Of a stretch of 64,000 nucleotides of DNA, positions 26,074-36,863 are shown in pieces. The notes beneath the pieces are model-generated. The model saw nothing but the letters and a program-made list of their open reading frames with translations. It searched no databases and was not told the DNA's origin. The position numbers and the translations under genes are program-made. Source of the stretch: Proteus mirabilis ATCC 29906 (GTDB taxonomy: Bacteria > Pseudomonadota > Gammaproteobacteria > Enterobacterales > Enterobacteriaceae); assembly GCF_000160755.1 (NCBI RefSeq), contig NZ_GG668577.1, forward strand, positions 1 through 64,000. The letters run 5' to 3'. The stretch's first letter is position 1. Each line of letters begins with the position of its first letter.

Positions 26074-27357
26074 TTATTTATTTTTAAGTTCACTGTGGAA
26101 TTTACGCTCGTTATAACCAGTATATAACTGACGAGGACGTGCAATTTTCAGTCCATCTTCATGCATTTCATTCCAGTGAGCAATCCAACCGATAGTACGT
26201 GCAATAGCGAAAATGACCGTAAACATATTTGATGGAATACCTAGCGCTTTTAGAATAATACCTGAATAGAAATCGACGTTAGGATAGAGTTTTTTCTCAA
26301 TAAAATACGGGTCATTTAAGGCGATGCGTTCTAATTCCATTGCCACTTCAAGTAAACTGTCATTGAGATTCAGTTCTTTTAACACTTCGTGACAAGTTTC
26401 GCGCATGACTGTTGCACGCGGATCGTAGTTTTTATATACACGGTGACCAAAGCCCATTAAACGGAAAGAGTCATTCTTGTCTTTTGCGCGTTTAATAAAT
26501 TCAGGAATATGTTCAACGGTTTTGATCTCTTCCAACATACGTAAACAAGCTTCGTTAGCACCACCATGAGCAGGTCCCCATAGTGAAGCAATACCCGCAG
26601 CAATACAGGCAAATGGATTTGCACCTGAAGAGCCTGCAGTACGTACAGTAGATGTTGAAGCATTTTGTTCATGGTCGGCATGAAGAATAAAGATCCTATC
26701 CATCGCACGTTCAAGAACTGGGTTAACCACGTACTCTTCACAAGGTGTGGCAAACATCATATGTAGGAAGTTACCTGCATAAGACAGATCGTTTCTTGGA
26801 TAAACAAAAGGTTGTCCTATGGAGTACTTGTAACACATTGCGGCTACAGTAGGCATCTTAGACAGTAAACGATATGCTGTGATATCACGGTGAACTGGAT
26901 TAGAGACATCAAGCGCATCATGGTAAAAGGCAGCTAAAGCTCCTGTCACACCACAAAGTACAGCCATCGGGTGTGAGTCACGACGGAAACCATGGAACAG
27001 GCGGGTGATTTGCTCATGGATCATGGTATGGCGAGTGACGGTTGTTTTAAATTTATCGTATTGCTCTTGGGTCGGTGCTTCGCCATAAAGCAGGATATAA
27101 CATACTTCTAAGTAGGTTGACTCAGTAGCCAATTGCCCAATTGGGAAACCGCGGTGCAGTAAAATCCCGTTATTACCGTCGATATAGGTAATTTTCGATT
27201 CACAAGATGCCGTTGAGGTAAAGCCTGGATCATAGGTGTAATAACCTTTGGAGCCGAGAGTACGAATATCAATGACTTTGGAACCGAGTGTAGGGGAGAG
27301 AACGTCCAAGTCCACAGAAGTTTCACCAATCGTTAACTTAGCTTTGTTATCAGCCAT
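26074..27357 (-). CDS. gltA: Citrate synthase, type II
   Basis: Condenses oxaloacetate and acetyl-CoA to citrate, the entry step of the TCA cycle. The 427-residue length equals the hexameric, NADH-sensitive Gram-negative enzyme. Active-site regions are [20 protein letters not shown] (first catalytic His), [14 protein letters not shown] (second His) and NVDFYSG (catalytic Asp), matching E. coli His264, His305 and Asp362. The N-terminal NADH-binding domain is intact. It is divergent from sdhC across 634 bases, the conserved enterobacterial arrangement with shared respiratory control. Confidence 0.98.
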   Translation of the reverse strand: MADNKAKLTIGETSVDLDVLSPTLGSKVIDIRTLGSKGYYTYDPGFTSTASCESKITYIDGNNGILLHRGFPIGQLATESTYLEVCYILLYGEAPTQEQYDKFKTTVTRHTMIHEQITRLFHGFRRDSHPMAVLCGVTGALAAFYHDALDVSNPVHRDITAYRLLSKMPTVAAMCYKYSIGQPFVYPRNDLSYAGNFLHMMFATPCEEYVVNPVLERAMDRIFILHADHEQNASTSTVRTAGSSGANPFACIAAGIASLWGPAHGGANEACLRMLEEIKTVEHIPEFIKRAKDKNDSFRLMGFGHRVYKNYDPRATVMRETCHEVLKELNLNDSLLEVAMELERIALNDPYFIEKKLYPNVDFYSGIILKALGIPSNMFTVIFAIARTIGWIAHWNEMHEDGLKIARPRQLYTGYNERKFHSELKNK

Positions 27358-27727
27358 TTATAATCTCCTTAGCGCTTATTATGTCTCCTAACAAAGTCGA
27401 GGGTATCTTCATAAAGATGCACTTCGATAGTGAAACTATAGTTGATAAAAAGTACCTAGCGAGTTTTATTTTATGGCTTAACACGAGTAAAACCGTAGGT
27501 CTATAGTGTGTCACTTTTGTTAAGGAGCTTTTGATGTTATGTTTTTTAGGTGCTTTTTTATGCAAGGCACTTAGAATGTGTTCTGCTTACACTTTTACAT
27601 AAGTTTTCGATTTCTGGAAGCGTGTTTGCGCACAAAAAAAACATAAACATTAAAAATATGCACCAAATGTAAGAAAAATGTTGTACATGTGTCAAAAATG
27701 ATAACGATTATTACATTGGATGTTTGA

Positions 27728-27749
27728 AAAAGTGATCCCTCTCACTGTT
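27728..27749. promoter_or_regulatory. CRP binding site upstream of sdhC
   Basis: GTGA-TCCCTC-TCAC (27732-27745) fits the GTGA-N6-TCAC core of CRP sites. The following CTGTTC context matches the position of the known CRP site in the E. coli sdh promoter. Confidence 0.7.
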
Positions 27750-27784
27750 CGAACCAAATGTCTAGCACACAAGTTGTGTGGTAA

Positions 27785-27813
27785 TTGTAATAAGTTTGTG
27801 AAGCACTTATACT
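27785..27813 (+). promoter_or_regulatory. sdhC promoter
   Basis: -35 TTGTAA (27785-27790) and -10 TATACT (27808-27813) are separated by 17 bases. The surrounding sequence (TAATTGTAAT, TTTGTGAA, TATACTGC) parallels the E. coli sdhC promoter closely. Confidence 0.8.
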
Positions 27814-27991
27814 GCGCCCAGGTCTCCGGAACCTTTGTTGTATGGAGAACCAGCGTAACGAATCCACAATTTTTGTAAAATAGACGGATTTAACATTTTA
27901 CTTAAAGTGTGCCTTTGTACCCCATTCGCTGCTTAATTTCCATCCAGGTCCGGAGGAAGGAAAAATTATAAAAGCTGTGTGGGCATAAATT

Positions 27992-28369
27992 GTGAAAAAA
28001 CAAAGACCTGTCAATCTGGATTTACAGACGATACAGTTTCCACTCCCTGCTATCGCATCGATCTTGCATCGTGTCTCAGGGGTTATCATGTTAGTCGCAG
28101 TTGGTATTTTACTGTGGTTACTTGGCACCTCTCTCTCATCTCCCGAAGGTTTTCAGCAAGCCGCTGATATCATGACTGGCTTCTTCGCGAAGTTTATTTT
28201 ATGGGGCATCCTAACAGCATTGGCATACCACATTTGTGGTGGTATTCGTCATATGTTAATGGACTTCGGCTTTATTGATGAAACATTGGTTGTTGGTCGT
28301 CGTTCTGCGGCAATTTCAATGATTATTACCGTTATTTTATCAATATTGGCGGGGGTATTAGTATGGTAA
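27992..28369 (+). CDS. sdhC: Succinate dehydrogenase cytochrome b556 subunit
   Basis: Membrane anchor of complex II with three transmembrane helices; it helps bind haem b and ubiquinone. The 125-residue protein matches E. coli SdhC from [14 protein letters not shown] on. The haem ligand is His80 in [12 protein letters not shown] (E. coli His84), and the quinone-site Ser/Arg lie in ILHRVSG. The start is GTG 27992, because an in-frame TAA lies six bases upstream. The spacing to the strong GGAGGAAGG (27951-27959) is unusually long. The stop region overlaps sdhD. Confidence 0.95.
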   Translation: MKKQRPVNLDLQTIQFPLPAIASILHRVSGVIMLVAVGILLWLLGTSLSSPEGFQQAADIMTGFFAKFILWGILTALAYHICGGIRHMLMDFGFIDETLVVGRRSAAISMIITVILSILAGVLVW

Positions 28370-28707
28370 GTAATTCTTCTACTTTAGGCCGTACAGGCAT
28401 ACAGGATTGGTTATTCCTACGTGCAACTGCCATCATTATTTTCTTATATGTTTTATATTTTGTTGGTTTTGTTGCAACAACTGATATTACCTATGAAGTT
28501 TGGCGTGGATTCTTTAGCTCCTCTCTAACCAAAGTTTTTACCCTATTAACGCTACTTTCTATTCTAATTCATGCATGGATTGGAATGTGGCAAGTGTTAA
28601 CGGACTATATTAAGCCAATAGCATTACGCTTGACGTTACAACTTATTATTGTCGTTGCGCTGTTGGTTTATCTTATTTATGGAACAATTGTGGTGTGGGG
28701 TGTGTAA
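28363..28707 (+). CDS. sdhD: Succinate dehydrogenase membrane anchor subunit
   Basis: Second membrane anchor of complex II, 114 residues with three transmembrane helices. The conserved [16 protein letters not shown] start region and the haem-ligand segment [19 protein letters not shown] match E. coli SdhD. It overlaps the end of sdhC by 7 bases and shares one base with the sdhA start, so the four sdh genes are tightly coupled. Confidence 0.97.
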   Translation: MVSNSSTLGRTGIQDWLFLRATAIIIFLYVLYFVGFVATTDITYEVWRGFFSSSLTKVFTLLTLLSILIHAWIGMWQVLTDYIKPIALRLTLQLIIVVALLVYLIYGTIVVWGV

Positions 28708-30473
28708 TGAATCTGCCAGTTAGAGAATTTGACGCAGTTGTAATTGGTGCTGGTGGTGCAGGTATGCGCGCCGCTTTACAGATTTCTCAAATGGGTCTGT
28801 CATGTGCACTAATCTCAAAAGTTTTTCCTACTCGTTCTCATACTGTTTCCGCTCAAGGTGGTATTACAGTTGCTTTAGGCAATACCCATGAGGATAACTG
28901 GGAATGGCATATGTACGATACTGTTAAAGGTTCCGACTATATCGGTGACCAAGATGCTATCGAATATATGTGTAAAACCGGTCCAGAAGCTATTTTAGAG
29001 CTGGAACATATGGGACTTCCTTTCTCTCGTCTTGATGATGGACGGATATACCAACGCCCATTTGGTGGTCAGTCGAAAAATTTTGGTGGTGAACAAGCTG
29101 CCCGTACTGCTGCCGCTGCTGACCGTACAGGTCATGCACTATTACATACTTTGTATCAACAAAATTTAAAAAATCATACCACTATCTTTTCTGAATGGTA
29201 TTCGCTGGATTTAGTTAAAAACCAAGACGGTGATGTTGTTGGTTGTACCGCTATTTGCATTGAAACAGGTGAAGTTGTTTATTTTAAAGCTAATGCCACC
29301 ATTTTAGCGACAGGTGGTGCGGGGCGTATTTACCAATCAACAACCAATGCGCATATCAATACGGGTGATGGTGTTGGTATGGCAGTTCGTGCGGGTGTGC
29401 CTTTACAAGATATGGAAATGTGGCAATTCCACCCAACAGGTATCGCAGGGGCTGGGGTGTTAGTGACGGAAGGTTGCCGTGGTGAAGGTGGCTATTTACT
29501 GAATAAAGACGGTGAACGCTTTATGGAACGTTATGCACCAAATGCTAAAGACTTAGCAGGTCGTGACGTAGTTGCACGTTCTATTATGATTGAAATCCGT
29601 GAAGGCCGTGGTTGCGATGGACCATGGGGACCTCATGCCAAACTGAAACTCGACCACTTAGGTAAAGAAGTTCTGGAATCTCGTCTACCGGGTATCCTTG
29701 ATCTCTCTCGTACCTTTGCTCATGTTGACCCAGTTAAAGAACCTATTCCGGTTATTCCTACTTGTCACTATATGATGGGGGGGATCCCAACTAAAGTTAC
29801 CGGACAAGCTATTCGCATGAATGAGAAAGGCGAAGATGAAGTGATCCCAGGATTATTTGCTGTGGGTGAAATTGCTTGTGTATCTGTCCATGGTGCTAAC
29901 CGATTAGGTGGTAACTCACTGCTTGACCTTGTGGTATTTGGTCGTTCTGCGGGTGTTCACTTAAAAGAGTCTTTGATGGAGCAGGGCACGATGCGTGATG
30001 CCAGCGATTCTGATGTTGAAGCTGCATTAACACGCTTACATCGTTGGGAAAATAATCGTTCAGGCGAAGATCCGGTTGAGATCCGTAAAGCATTACAATC
30101 TTGTATGCAACATAACTTCTCGGTCTTCCGTGAAGGGGATGCAATGGCGAAGGGCTTAGAAGAGCTGAAAGTGATCCGTGAACGCCTGCAAAATGCCCGA
30201 CTCGATGATAATTCAAGTGAATTTAATACACAGCGTATTGAGTGCTTAGAGTTAGATAACTTGATGGAAACAGCTTATGCCACAGCGGTATCTGCTAATT
30301 TCCGTACGGAAAGTCGTGGTGCACATAGCCGTTTCGATTTCCCTGATCGTGATGATGAAAACTGGTTATGCCATACATTATATCAACCGCAAACCGAAAC
30401 AATGACACGACGTAAAGTCAATATGCAGCCGAAACTGCGTGAGGCTTTCCCTCCAAAAGTGCGTACATATTAA
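28707..30473 (+). CDS. sdhA: Succinate dehydrogenase flavoprotein subunit
   Basis: Catalytic subunit oxidising succinate to fumarate through covalently bound FAD, at the cytoplasmic face. It has 588 residues, exactly the E. coli length when the start is ATG 28707, overlapping the sdhD stop by one base (TAATG). The FAD-binding [10 protein letters not shown] is at 14-23, the covalent flavin His45 is in [10 protein letters not shown], and the active-site region has [11 protein letters not shown] and [19 protein letters not shown]. Confidence 0.98.
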   Translation: MNLPVREFDAVVIGAGGAGMRAALQISQMGLSCALISKVFPTRSHTVSAQGGITVALGNTHEDNWEWHMYDTVKGSDYIGDQDAIEYMCKTGPEAILELEHMGLPFSRLDDGRIYQRPFGGQSKNFGGEQAARTAAAADRTGHALLHTLYQQNLKNHTTIFSEWYSLDLVKNQDGDVVGCTAICIETGEVVYFKANATILATGGAGRIYQSTTNAHINTGDGVGMAVRAGVPLQDMEMWQFHPTGIAGAGVLVTEGCRGEGGYLLNKDGERFMERYAPNAKDLAGRDVVARSIMIEIREGRGCDGPWGPHAKLKLDHLGKEVLESRLPGILDLSRTFAHVDPVKEPIPVIPTCHYMMGGIPTKVTGQAIRMNEKGEDEVIPGLFAVGEIACVSVHGANRLGGNSLLDLVVFGRSAGVHLKESLMEQGTMRDASDSDVEAALTRLHRWENNRSGEDPVEIRKALQSCMQHNFSVFREGDAMAKGLEELKVIRERLQNARLDDNSSEFNTQRIECLELDNLMETAYATAVSANFRTESRGAHSRFDFPDRDDENWLCHTLYQPQTETMTRRKVNMQPKLREAFPPKVRTY

Positions 30474-30507
30474 TTAGCGGTGTTATTGAAGTTGCGGAGA
30501 CTGAATT

Positions 30508-31224
30508 ATGAAACTTGAATTTTCAATTTATCGTTATAATCCCGACGTTGATAATGCGCCGCGTATGCAAGATTACACGCTTGAAGTACCCGAAGGGCGT
30601 GACATGATGTTGCTAGATGCATTAATTCAATTAAAGGAAAAAGATCCTACATTATCATTCCGTCGTTCTTGCCGTGAAGGTGTATGTGGCTCCGATGGAG
30701 TGAACATGAATGGTAAAAATGGTTTGGCATGTATCACACCTATTTCATCTTTACAGAAAGGAAGTAAGAAAATTGTGATCAGACCGTTACCAGGTCTACC
30801 GGTTATTCGTGATTTAATAGTGGATATGACTCAATTCTATACGCAGTACGAGAAGATCCGTCCATATGTGATTAACGACGACAAAAATCCTCCGGCTCGT
30901 GAGAATCTACAGTCACCAGAACAACGTGAAAAACTTGACGGACTTTATGAGTGTATTCTTTGTGCTTGTTGTTCAACATCTTGCCCGTCATTCTGGTGGA
31001 ATCCAGATAAGTTTATCGGACCTGCTGGACTGTTAGCAGCGTATCGTTTCTTGATTGATAGTCGTGATACTGAAACAGAATCTCGTCTTGATGATTTAAG
31101 TGATGCGTTTAGTGTATTCCGTTGTCACGGTATTATGAACTGTGTCAGCGTATGTCCAAAAGGGTTAAATCCGACTAAAGCAATTGGTCATATTAAATCA
31201 ATGTTGCTAAAACATAGTGCATAA
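30508..31224 (+). CDS. sdhB: Succinate dehydrogenase iron-sulfur subunit
   Basis: Transfers electrons from FAD to the quinone site. The 238 residues include the [2Fe-2S] ligands in RRSCREGVCGSDG with the later LAC, the first ferredoxin-like motif CILCACCSTSCPSFWWN and the second CHGIMNCVSVCPKGLNPTKAI for the [4Fe-4S] and [3Fe-4S] clusters. The gene follows sdhA by 34 bases and ends the sdh part of the sdh-suc operon. Confidence 0.98.
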   Translation: MKLEFSIYRYNPDVDNAPRMQDYTLEVPEGRDMMLLDALIQLKEKDPTLSFRRSCREGVCGSDGVNMNGKNGLACITPISSLQKGSKKIVIRPLPGLPVIRDLIVDMTQFYTQYEKIRPYVINDDKNPPARENLQSPEQREKLDGLYECILCACCSTSCPSFWWNPDKFIGPAGLLAAYRFLIDSRDTETESRLDDLSDAFSVFRCHGIMNCVSVCPKGLNPTKAIGHIKSMLLKHSA

Positions 31225-31230
31225 ATTAAT

Positions 31231-31257
31231 AACCGCCCTAAAATAGTTAGGGCGGTT
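31231..31257. repeat. Hairpin after sdhB
   Basis: AACCGCCCTAA (31231-31241) pairs perfectly with TTAGGGCGGTT (31247-31257) over a 5-base loop. No T run follows on the plus strand, so it may be an mRNA-stabilising hairpin or a partial terminator within the sdh-suc operon. Confidence 0.7.
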
Positions 31258-31332
31258 AATGAAAAAATTAAGTTAGACGTTTGCAATAAGTAGTCTGTGT
31301 ATTTGTATAAGTTTGTCTTGATAGCGGTTTTT

Positions 31333-31378
31333 GGAGGCACCTTTAAACACTGTTAGACAGTTTTTAAAGGTTCCTTGA
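31333..31378 (+). promoter_or_regulatory. Structured sucA leader hairpin
   Basis: GGCACCTTTAAA (about 31335-31346) pairs with TTTAAAGGTTCC (about 31363-31374), enclosing a nested CTGTTAGACAG stem-loop. A second copy of the AGAACC/GGTTC theme follows near 31410-31435. Its position in the 284-base sdhB-sucA gap suggests processing or leader control. Confidence 0.45.
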
Positions 31379-31508
31379 GAGTGAAAAACTCCAATATTTT
31401 AAGAACCTGCGAGATAGCGGGTCATAAGAGAACCTTGCAATCGACACCGTTTAATAACGGTACTAGTTATCCACGGCGAACTAAAGCTGTATAGCTTAAG
31501 GGATCATA

Positions 31509-34313
31509 ATGCAGAACGGCGCAATGAAGGACTGGCTAGATTCCACATTTCTAGCAGGAGAGAATCAGTCTTACATAGAAGAAATCTATGAAGATTACCT
31601 AACTGACCCAAACTCTGTTGACGAAAGTTGGAGAGAAATCTTTCAACAACTACCCGTAAGTCAAGGCGCAGAACAGTCGCATTCTCAAACCCGCGACTAC
31701 TTCAGACGCCTCGCAAAAGAATCCACTCGATATCATACCTCGGTAAGCGATCCTGCAATGGACTCAAAACAAGTTAAAGTTTTGCAGCTCATTAATGCGT
31801 TTCGTTTTCGTGGTCACCAAAATGCTAATCTCGATCCGCTTGGTTTATGGAAAAGAGAATCTGTTCCAGATTTAGATCCTGCTTTCCATAATCTCACCAA
31901 AGAAGATTTTGAAGAAACCTTTAATGTTGGTTCTTTTGCTATCGGCAAAGAAACCATGAAACTCGGTGATATCTATGAAGCACTGAAACGTATTTACTGC
32001 GGTTCTATCGGTGCTGAATATATGCATATTACCAATACAGAAGAAAAACGTTGGATCCAACAACGTTTAGAATCTGTCAATGTTGCAGACCAATTTACTA
32101 AAGAAGAAAAAATTCGCTTTTTAGCAGAACTGACTGCAGCTGAAGGGTTAGAACGTTACTTAGGGGCTAAATTCCCAGGAGCAAAACGTTTCTCTTTAGA
32201 AGGTGGGGATGCTCTGATCCCAATGTTAAAAGACTTAATTCGTCATGCAGGGAAACAAGATACCCGTGAAGTGGTACTTGGCATGGCTCACCGCGGACGT
32301 TTAAACGTTCTGGTTAATATTTTAGGGAAAAAACCGGCAGATTTATTTGATGAATTTGCGGGTATACACAAAGAGCATTTGGGAACTGGTGACGTTAAAT
32401 ATCACCAAGGCTTTTCATCTGATTTTGCAACAGAAGGTGCTCAAGTTCACCTTGCTTTAGCCTTTAACCCATCTCACTTAGAAATTGTGAGTCCGGTTGT
32501 TATCGGTTCTGTCCGTGCTCGTCGTGACCGCTTAGATGAAGCGCGCAGTAATATGGTTCTTCCGATCACCATTCATGGTGACGCAGCAGTGACAGGGCAA
32601 GGTGTTGTTCAAGAAACACTGAACATGTCACAAGCTCGCGGTTATGAAGTTGGTGGTACGGTTCGTATTGTTATTAATAACCAAGTTGGTTTTACCACAT
32701 CAAATCCTAAAGATGCCCGTTCAACAGAATACTGCACTGATATTGTGAAAATGGTTCAAGCACCTATTTTCCATGTAAATGCAGATGATCCTGAAGCGGT
32801 AGCTTTCGTCACCCGTTTAGCGTTGGATTTCCGTAATACCTTTAAGCGTGATGTGATGATTGACCTTGTTTGTTATCGTCGTCATGGACATAACGAGGCG
32901 GATGAGCCAAATGCAACTCAGCCATTGATGTATCAAAAAATCAAAAAACATCCAACACCTCGTAAGATCTATGCTGATAAGTTAGTAGAGCAAGGTTTAA
33001 TCGAAGCTAATGATGTTACTGAGTTAGTTAATCTCTATCGTGATGCTCTCGATCGTGGTGATTGTGTCGTTGAAGAGTATCGTCCTATGGGGCTACATTC
33101 TTATACATGGGAACCTTACTTAAACCATGAATGGAATGAAGAGTATCCGCATAAAGTCGAAAAATCACGCTTACAAGATTTAGCGCGTCGTGTCAGCACA
33201 GTACCTTCTGAAATCGCAATGCAATCTCGCGTCGAGAAAATTTATGCCGATCGTGCTGTTATGGCTGAAGGCGAAAAATTACTCGATTGGGGGGCGGCTG
33301 AAACCTTAGCGTATGCCACTTTAGTGGATCAAGGTATTACTATTCGCCTCTCTGGTGAAGATGCAGGCCGTGGCACATTCTTCCATCGTCACGCGGTTAT
33401 TCACAATCAAACCAATGGTTCAGTTTATGTACCATTAGCCAATATTCATAACGCCCAAGGTCAATTTAATGTTTGGGATTCTGTCTTAACAGAAGAAGCG
33501 GTATTAGCATTTGAATATGGTTATGCTACTACTGAGCCTCGCGGGCTGACTATTTGGGAAGCGCAATTTGGTGACTTTGCTAACGTAGCACAAGTGGTTA
33601 TCGACCAATTTATTAGCTCTGGTGAGCAAAAATGGGGTCGTATGTGTGGCTTAGTCATGCTGTTACCTCATGGTTATGAAGGCCAAGGTCCAGAGCACTC
33701 ATCTGCACGTTTGGAACGCTATCTGCAATTATGTGCAGAGCAAAACATGCAAGTTTGTGTGCCTTCCACACCGGCGCAGGTTTACCATATGTTACGTCGC
33801 CAAGCGTTACGTGGTATGCGTCGCCCATTAATCGTTATGTCACCTAAATCACTGTTACGTCATCCATTAGCGGTATCGAGCTTAGATGAATTAGCGGATG
33901 GTAAATTCTTACCTGTAATTGGTGAGTTAGATGAATTAAATCCAGCGGATGTGAAACGTGTCGTGATGTGTTCAGGGAAAGTTTACTACGATTTATTAGA
34001 ACAACGTCGTGCTAATGGGCAAACAGATGTTGCGATTATTCGTATTGAACAGCTATATCCATTCCCTCATGATGATATGGCACAGATTTTGGCACCTTAT
34101 GCTCATGTGAAAGATTTTATTTGGTGTCAAGAAGAACCGCTAAATCAGGGCGCTTGGTATTGTAGTCAGCATAACTTCCGTGATGCTATTCCTACTGGCG
34201 CAACATTACGTTATGCAGGTCGTCCTGCATCAGCTTCTCCAGCTGTTGGTTATACCTCTGTTCATCAGGAGCAACAAAAAGCTCTGGTTGAAGATGCACT
34301 GAAAGTTGAATAA
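31509..34313 (+). CDS. sucA: 2-oxoglutarate dehydrogenase E1 component
   Basis: Thiamine-diphosphate enzyme that decarboxylates 2-oxoglutarate and transfers the succinyl group to SucB. The 934 residues match E. coli SucA (933). The N-terminal MQNGAMKDWLDSTFLAGENQ helix, the core GMAHRGRLNVLVNILGKKP and GDAAVTGQGVVQETLNMS, the TPP-binding NNQVGFTTSNP, and the C-terminal transketolase-like part with EAQFGDFANVAQVVIDQF are present. It lies 13 bases before sucB. The 284-base upstream gap probably contains a secondary promoter besides read-through from sdh. Confidence 0.98.
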   Translation: MQNGAMKDWLDSTFLAGENQSYIEEIYEDYLTDPNSVDESWREIFQQLPVSQGAEQSHSQTRDYFRRLAKESTRYHTSVSDPAMDSKQVKVLQLINAFRFRGHQNANLDPLGLWKRESVPDLDPAFHNLTKEDFEETFNVGSFAIGKETMKLGDIYEALKRIYCGSIGAEYMHITNTEEKRWIQQRLESVNVADQFTKEEKIRFLAELTAAEGLERYLGAKFPGAKRFSLEGGDALIPMLKDLIRHAGKQDTREVVLGMAHRGRLNVLVNILGKKPADLFDEFAGIHKEHLGTGDVKYHQGFSSDFATEGAQVHLALAFNPSHLEIVSPVVIGSVRARRDRLDEARSNMVLPITIHGDAAVTGQGVVQETLNMSQARGYEVGGTVRIVINNQVGFTTSNPKDARSTEYCTDIVKMVQAPIFHVNADDPEAVAFVTRLALDFRNTFKRDVMIDLVCYRRHGHNEADEPNATQPLMYQKIKKHPTPRKIYADKLVEQGLIEANDVTELVNLYRDALDRGDCVVEEYRPMGLHSYTWEPYLNHEWNEEYPHKVEKSRLQDLARRVSTVPSEIAMQSRVEKIYADRAVMAEGEKLLDWGAAETLAYATLVDQGITIRLSGEDAGRGTFFHRHAVIHNQTNGSVYVPLANIHNAQGQFNVWDSVLTEEAVLAFEYGYATTEPRGLTIWEAQFGDFANVAQVVIDQFISSGEQKWGRMCGLVMLLPHGYEGQGPEHSSARLERYLQLCAEQNMQVCVPSTPAQVYHMLRRQALRGMRRPLIVMSPKSLLRHPLAVSSLDELADGKFLPVIGELDELNPADVKRVVMCSGKVYYDLLEQRRANGQTDVAIIRIEQLYPFPHDDMAQILAPYAHVKDFIWCQEEPLNQGAWYCSQHNFRDAIPTGATLRYAGRPASASPAVGYTSVHQEQQKALVEDALKVE

Positions 34314-34326
34314 ATAAGGATAGAAA

Positions 34327-35535
34327 ATGAGTAGTGTAGATATTCTAGTACCGGATCTCCCTGAATCAGTTGCTGACGCGACAGTCGCAACTTGGCATAA
34401 AAAACCTGGTGATAGCATTCAACGCGATGAAGTGCTGGTTGAAATTGAAACAGATAAAGTTGTGTTAGAAGTACCGGCGAGTGAAGCTGGGGTGCTGGAT
34501 AGCATTCTTGAAGAAGAAGGCGCTACGGTAGGTTCACGTCAATTATTAGGACGTATTCGTCTTGGTGATAGCACTGGTATTCCTGCGGATGTGAAACCTG
34601 CACAAGATACGACGCCTGCGCAACGTCAAAGTGCAGATATTGTTGCGAAAGAAAGCAATGATGCTCTTAGCCCGACAGCACGTCGTTTAGTCGCTGAACA
34701 TGATATTAATCCAGCAGATGTAAAAGGCAGTGGTGTTGGTGGACGTTTAACTCGTCAAGATATTGAAAGCCATGTTGCTAATAATAAATCAGCAACAGCA
34801 GCCACCGCTGAAGTTTCTCAAGCTCCATTATCGCATCGTAGTGAGAAACGTGTACCAATGACGCGTTTACGCAAACGTGTTGCAGAGCGTTTATTAGAAG
34901 CGAAAAATACTACCGCCATGTTGACAACGTTTAACGAAATCAACATGCAGCCTATTAAAAATTTACGTGCTCAATATGGTGAAGCATTCGAAAAACGCCA
35001 CGGTGTACGTTTAGGCTTTATGTCTTTCTACATTAAAGCGGTAGTGGAAGCGTTAAAACGTTATCCAGAAGTCAATGCGTCTATTGATGGTACTGATGTG
35101 GTTTACCACAACTATTTTGATATCAGTATTGCCGTATCAACACCTCGTGGTCTGGTAACACCGGTATTACGTGATGCAGATGCGATGAGCATGGCGGATA
35201 TTGAGAAAAATATCAAAGCATTAGCAGTGAAAGGTCGTGATGGTAAATTAACCGTTGAAGATTTAACGGGCGGTAATTTTACTATTACTAACGGTGGTGT
35301 TTTTGGCTCATTAATGTCAACACCGATTATCAACCCACCACAAAGTGCTATTTTGGGTATGCATGCGATTAAAGATCGCCCAATGGCAGTTGATGGTCAG
35401 GTTGTTATTCTACCTATGATGTATCTAGCACTTTCTTATGACCATCGTTTAATTGATGGCCGTGAGTCTGTCGGTTTCTTAGTGACCGTTAAAGAAATGC
35501 TAGAAGATCCTGCCCGTTTATTACTGGATGTGTAG
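34327..35535 (+). CDS. sucB: Dihydrolipoamide succinyltransferase (E2)
   Basis: Core of the 2-oxoglutarate dehydrogenase complex, passing the succinyl group to CoA. Domains in order over 402 residues are the lipoyl domain with lipoylated Lys44 in [11 protein letters not shown], a Pro/Ala linker, the peripheral-subunit-binding domain ([21 protein letters not shown], about 111-147), a second linker, and the acetyltransferase-like catalytic domain with His373 and Asp377 in [10 protein letters not shown]. All key residues are present. Confidence 0.98.
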   Translation: MSSVDILVPDLPESVADATVATWHKKPGDSIQRDEVLVEIETDKVVLEVPASEAGVLDSILEEEGATVGSRQLLGRIRLGDSTGIPADVKPAQDTTPAQRQSADIVAKESNDALSPTARRLVAEHDINPADVKGSGVGGRLTRQDIESHVANNKSATAATAEVSQAPLSHRSEKRVPMTRLRKRVAERLLEAKNTTAMLTTFNEINMQPIKNLRAQYGEAFEKRHGVRLGFMSFYIKAVVEALKRYPEVNASIDGTDVVYHNYFDISIAVSTPRGLVTPVLRDADAMSMADIEKNIKALAVKGRDGKLTVEDLTGGNFTITNGGVFGSLMSTPIINPPQSAILGMHAIKDRPMAVDGQVVILPMMYLALSYDHRLIDGRESVGFLVTVKEMLEDPARLLLDV

Positions 35536-35553
35536 GTAATAAATATCGCTTTT

Positions 35554-35577
35554 AGGCAGGAGATGCTCCTCCTGCCT
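35554..35577. repeat. Hairpin in sucB-sucC gap
   Basis: AGGCAGGAG (35554-35562) pairs with CTCCTGCCT (35569-35577) over a 6-base loop and has no T run. A second stem, AAGCCAGA/TCTGGCTT at 35623-35642, lies before sucC. Such structures between operon genes often set differential mRNA stability. Confidence 0.65.
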
Positions 35578-35622
35578 CTACAGCAACATACACAAGCATC
35601 AAAGAAGTACAGTGTGTTCGTG

Positions 35623-35642
35623 AAGCCAGATTTTTCTGGCTT
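35623..35642. repeat. Second hairpin in sucB-sucC gap
   Basis: AAGCCAGA (35623-35630) pairs with TCTGGCTT (35635-35642) over a TTTT loop, about 55 bases before sucC. It has no following T tract, so it is not a standard terminator. Confidence 0.6.
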
Positions 35643-35696
35643 ATAGTCAAAAAAATAAGAAAGTCCGACTTTCAACAAGATTATGGATAGAACATC

Positions 35697-36863
35697 ATGA
35701 ATTTACACGAGTATCAGGCAAAACAGCTTTTCTCACGGTATGGATTACCAGCACCTGCTGGTTTCGCCTGCTCCACGCCGCGCGAGGCAGAAGAAGCTGC
35801 ATCAAAAATTGGCCAAGGCCCTTGGGTTGTTAAATGTCAAGTTCACGCGGGTGGACGTGGTAAAGCGGGTGGCGTAAAAGTCGTCAACTCAAAAGAAGAG
35901 ATCCGCGCATTTGCTGAACAATGGTTAGGCAAACGTTTAGTAACTTATCAAACAGATGCTAATGGCCAACCAGTAACACAAATCTTGGTTGAAGCGGCAA
36001 CAGATATTGCTAAAGAACTTTATCTTGGTGCTGTTGTTGACCGTGGTACCCGTCGTGTTGTCTTTATGGCTTCCACTGAAGGTGGCGTTGAAATTGAAAA
36101 AGTGGCGGAAGAAACGCCAGAGCTTATTCATCGTGCCATTATTGATCCGCTGACAGGACCTATGCCTTATCAGGGACGAGAATTAGCCTTCAAACTCGGT
36201 TTAAAAGGCAAACAAGTTAGTCAATTTGCTAAAATATTTATGGGATTAGCGACGATCTTCTTAGAGCGTGATTTAGCGCTTATTGAGATCAACCCATTAG
36301 TGATCACCAAAGATGATGATTTGATTTGTCTTGATGGTAAATTAGGTGTGGACAGTAATGCGTTATTCCGTCAACCGGAAATGCGTGAAATGCATGATCC
36401 ATCACAAGAAGATCCACGTGAAGCGCAAGCGGCACAATGGGAATTAAATTATGTAGCACTCGATGGCAATATCGGTTGTATGGTTAATGGTGCTGGTTTA
36501 GCTATGGGAACCATGGATATCGTTAAACTGCATGGCGGTGAACCTGCTAACTTCCTTGATGTTGGGGGAGGGGCAACCAAAGAGCGTGTTACAGAAGCAT
36601 TTAAGATTATTTTGTCAGATGAAAATGTCAGTGCTGTATTAGTCAACATTTTCGGTGGCATTGTACGTTGTGACCTTATTGCAGACGGTATTATTGGTGC
36701 AGTTGAAGAAGTCGGTGTTAACGTACCAGTTGTTGTTCGTCTTGAAGGAAACAATGCAGAGTTAGGCACTAAAAAATTAGCAGATAGCGGTTTAAATATT
36801 ATTGCTGCTAAGAGCTTAACGGATGCCGCTAAACAAGTTGTTGCAGCAGCGGAGGCAAAATAA
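35697..36863 (+). CDS. sucC: Succinyl-CoA synthetase beta subunit
   Basis: Forms the nucleotide-binding half of succinyl-CoA synthetase, which makes ATP/GTP from succinyl-CoA. The 388 residues equal the E. coli length. The ATP-grasp fold begins [36 protein letters not shown] carries nucleotide and phosphate contacts, [10 protein letters not shown] binds Mg, and the C-terminal [19 protein letters not shown] and [10 protein letters not shown] complete it. Its stop shares one base with the sucD start. Confidence 0.98.
   Translation: MNLHEYQAKQLFSRYGLPAPAGFACSTPREAEEAASKIGQGPWVVKCQVHAGGRGKAGGVKVVNSKEEIRAFAEQWLGKRLVTYQTDANGQPVTQILVEAATDIAKELYLGAVVDRGTRRVVFMASTEGGVEIEKVAEETPELIHRAIIDPLTGPMPYQGRELAFKLGLKGKQVSQFAKIFMGLATIFLERDLALIEINPLVITKDDDLICLDGKLGVDSNALFRQPEMREMHDPSQEDPREAQAAQWELNYVALDGNIGCMVNGAGLAMGTMDIVKLHGGEPANFLDVGGGATKERVTEAFKIILSDENVSAVLVNIFGGIVRCDLIADGIIGAVEEVGVNVPVVVRLEGNNAELGTKKLADSGLNIIAAKSLTDAAKQVVAAAEAK

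Larger units (their letters stand above)
27358..27991. other. gltA-sdhC divergent control region
   Basis: A 634-base gap holding the sdhC promoter and CRP site (listed separately) and a long sdhC leader. The leader segment AGGTCTCCGGAACC and a later CCGGAGGAAGGAAA strongly resemble the E. coli sdhC leader. The gltA promoter must lie at the left end but was not resolved. Small ORFs here are judged spurious. Confidence 0.7.

Noticed and set aside
27898-28128. 76-codon minus-strand ORF across the sdhC leader and start
   Set aside because: It lies opposite a conserved leader and sdhC coding sequence and has no ribosome-binding site or family resemblance.
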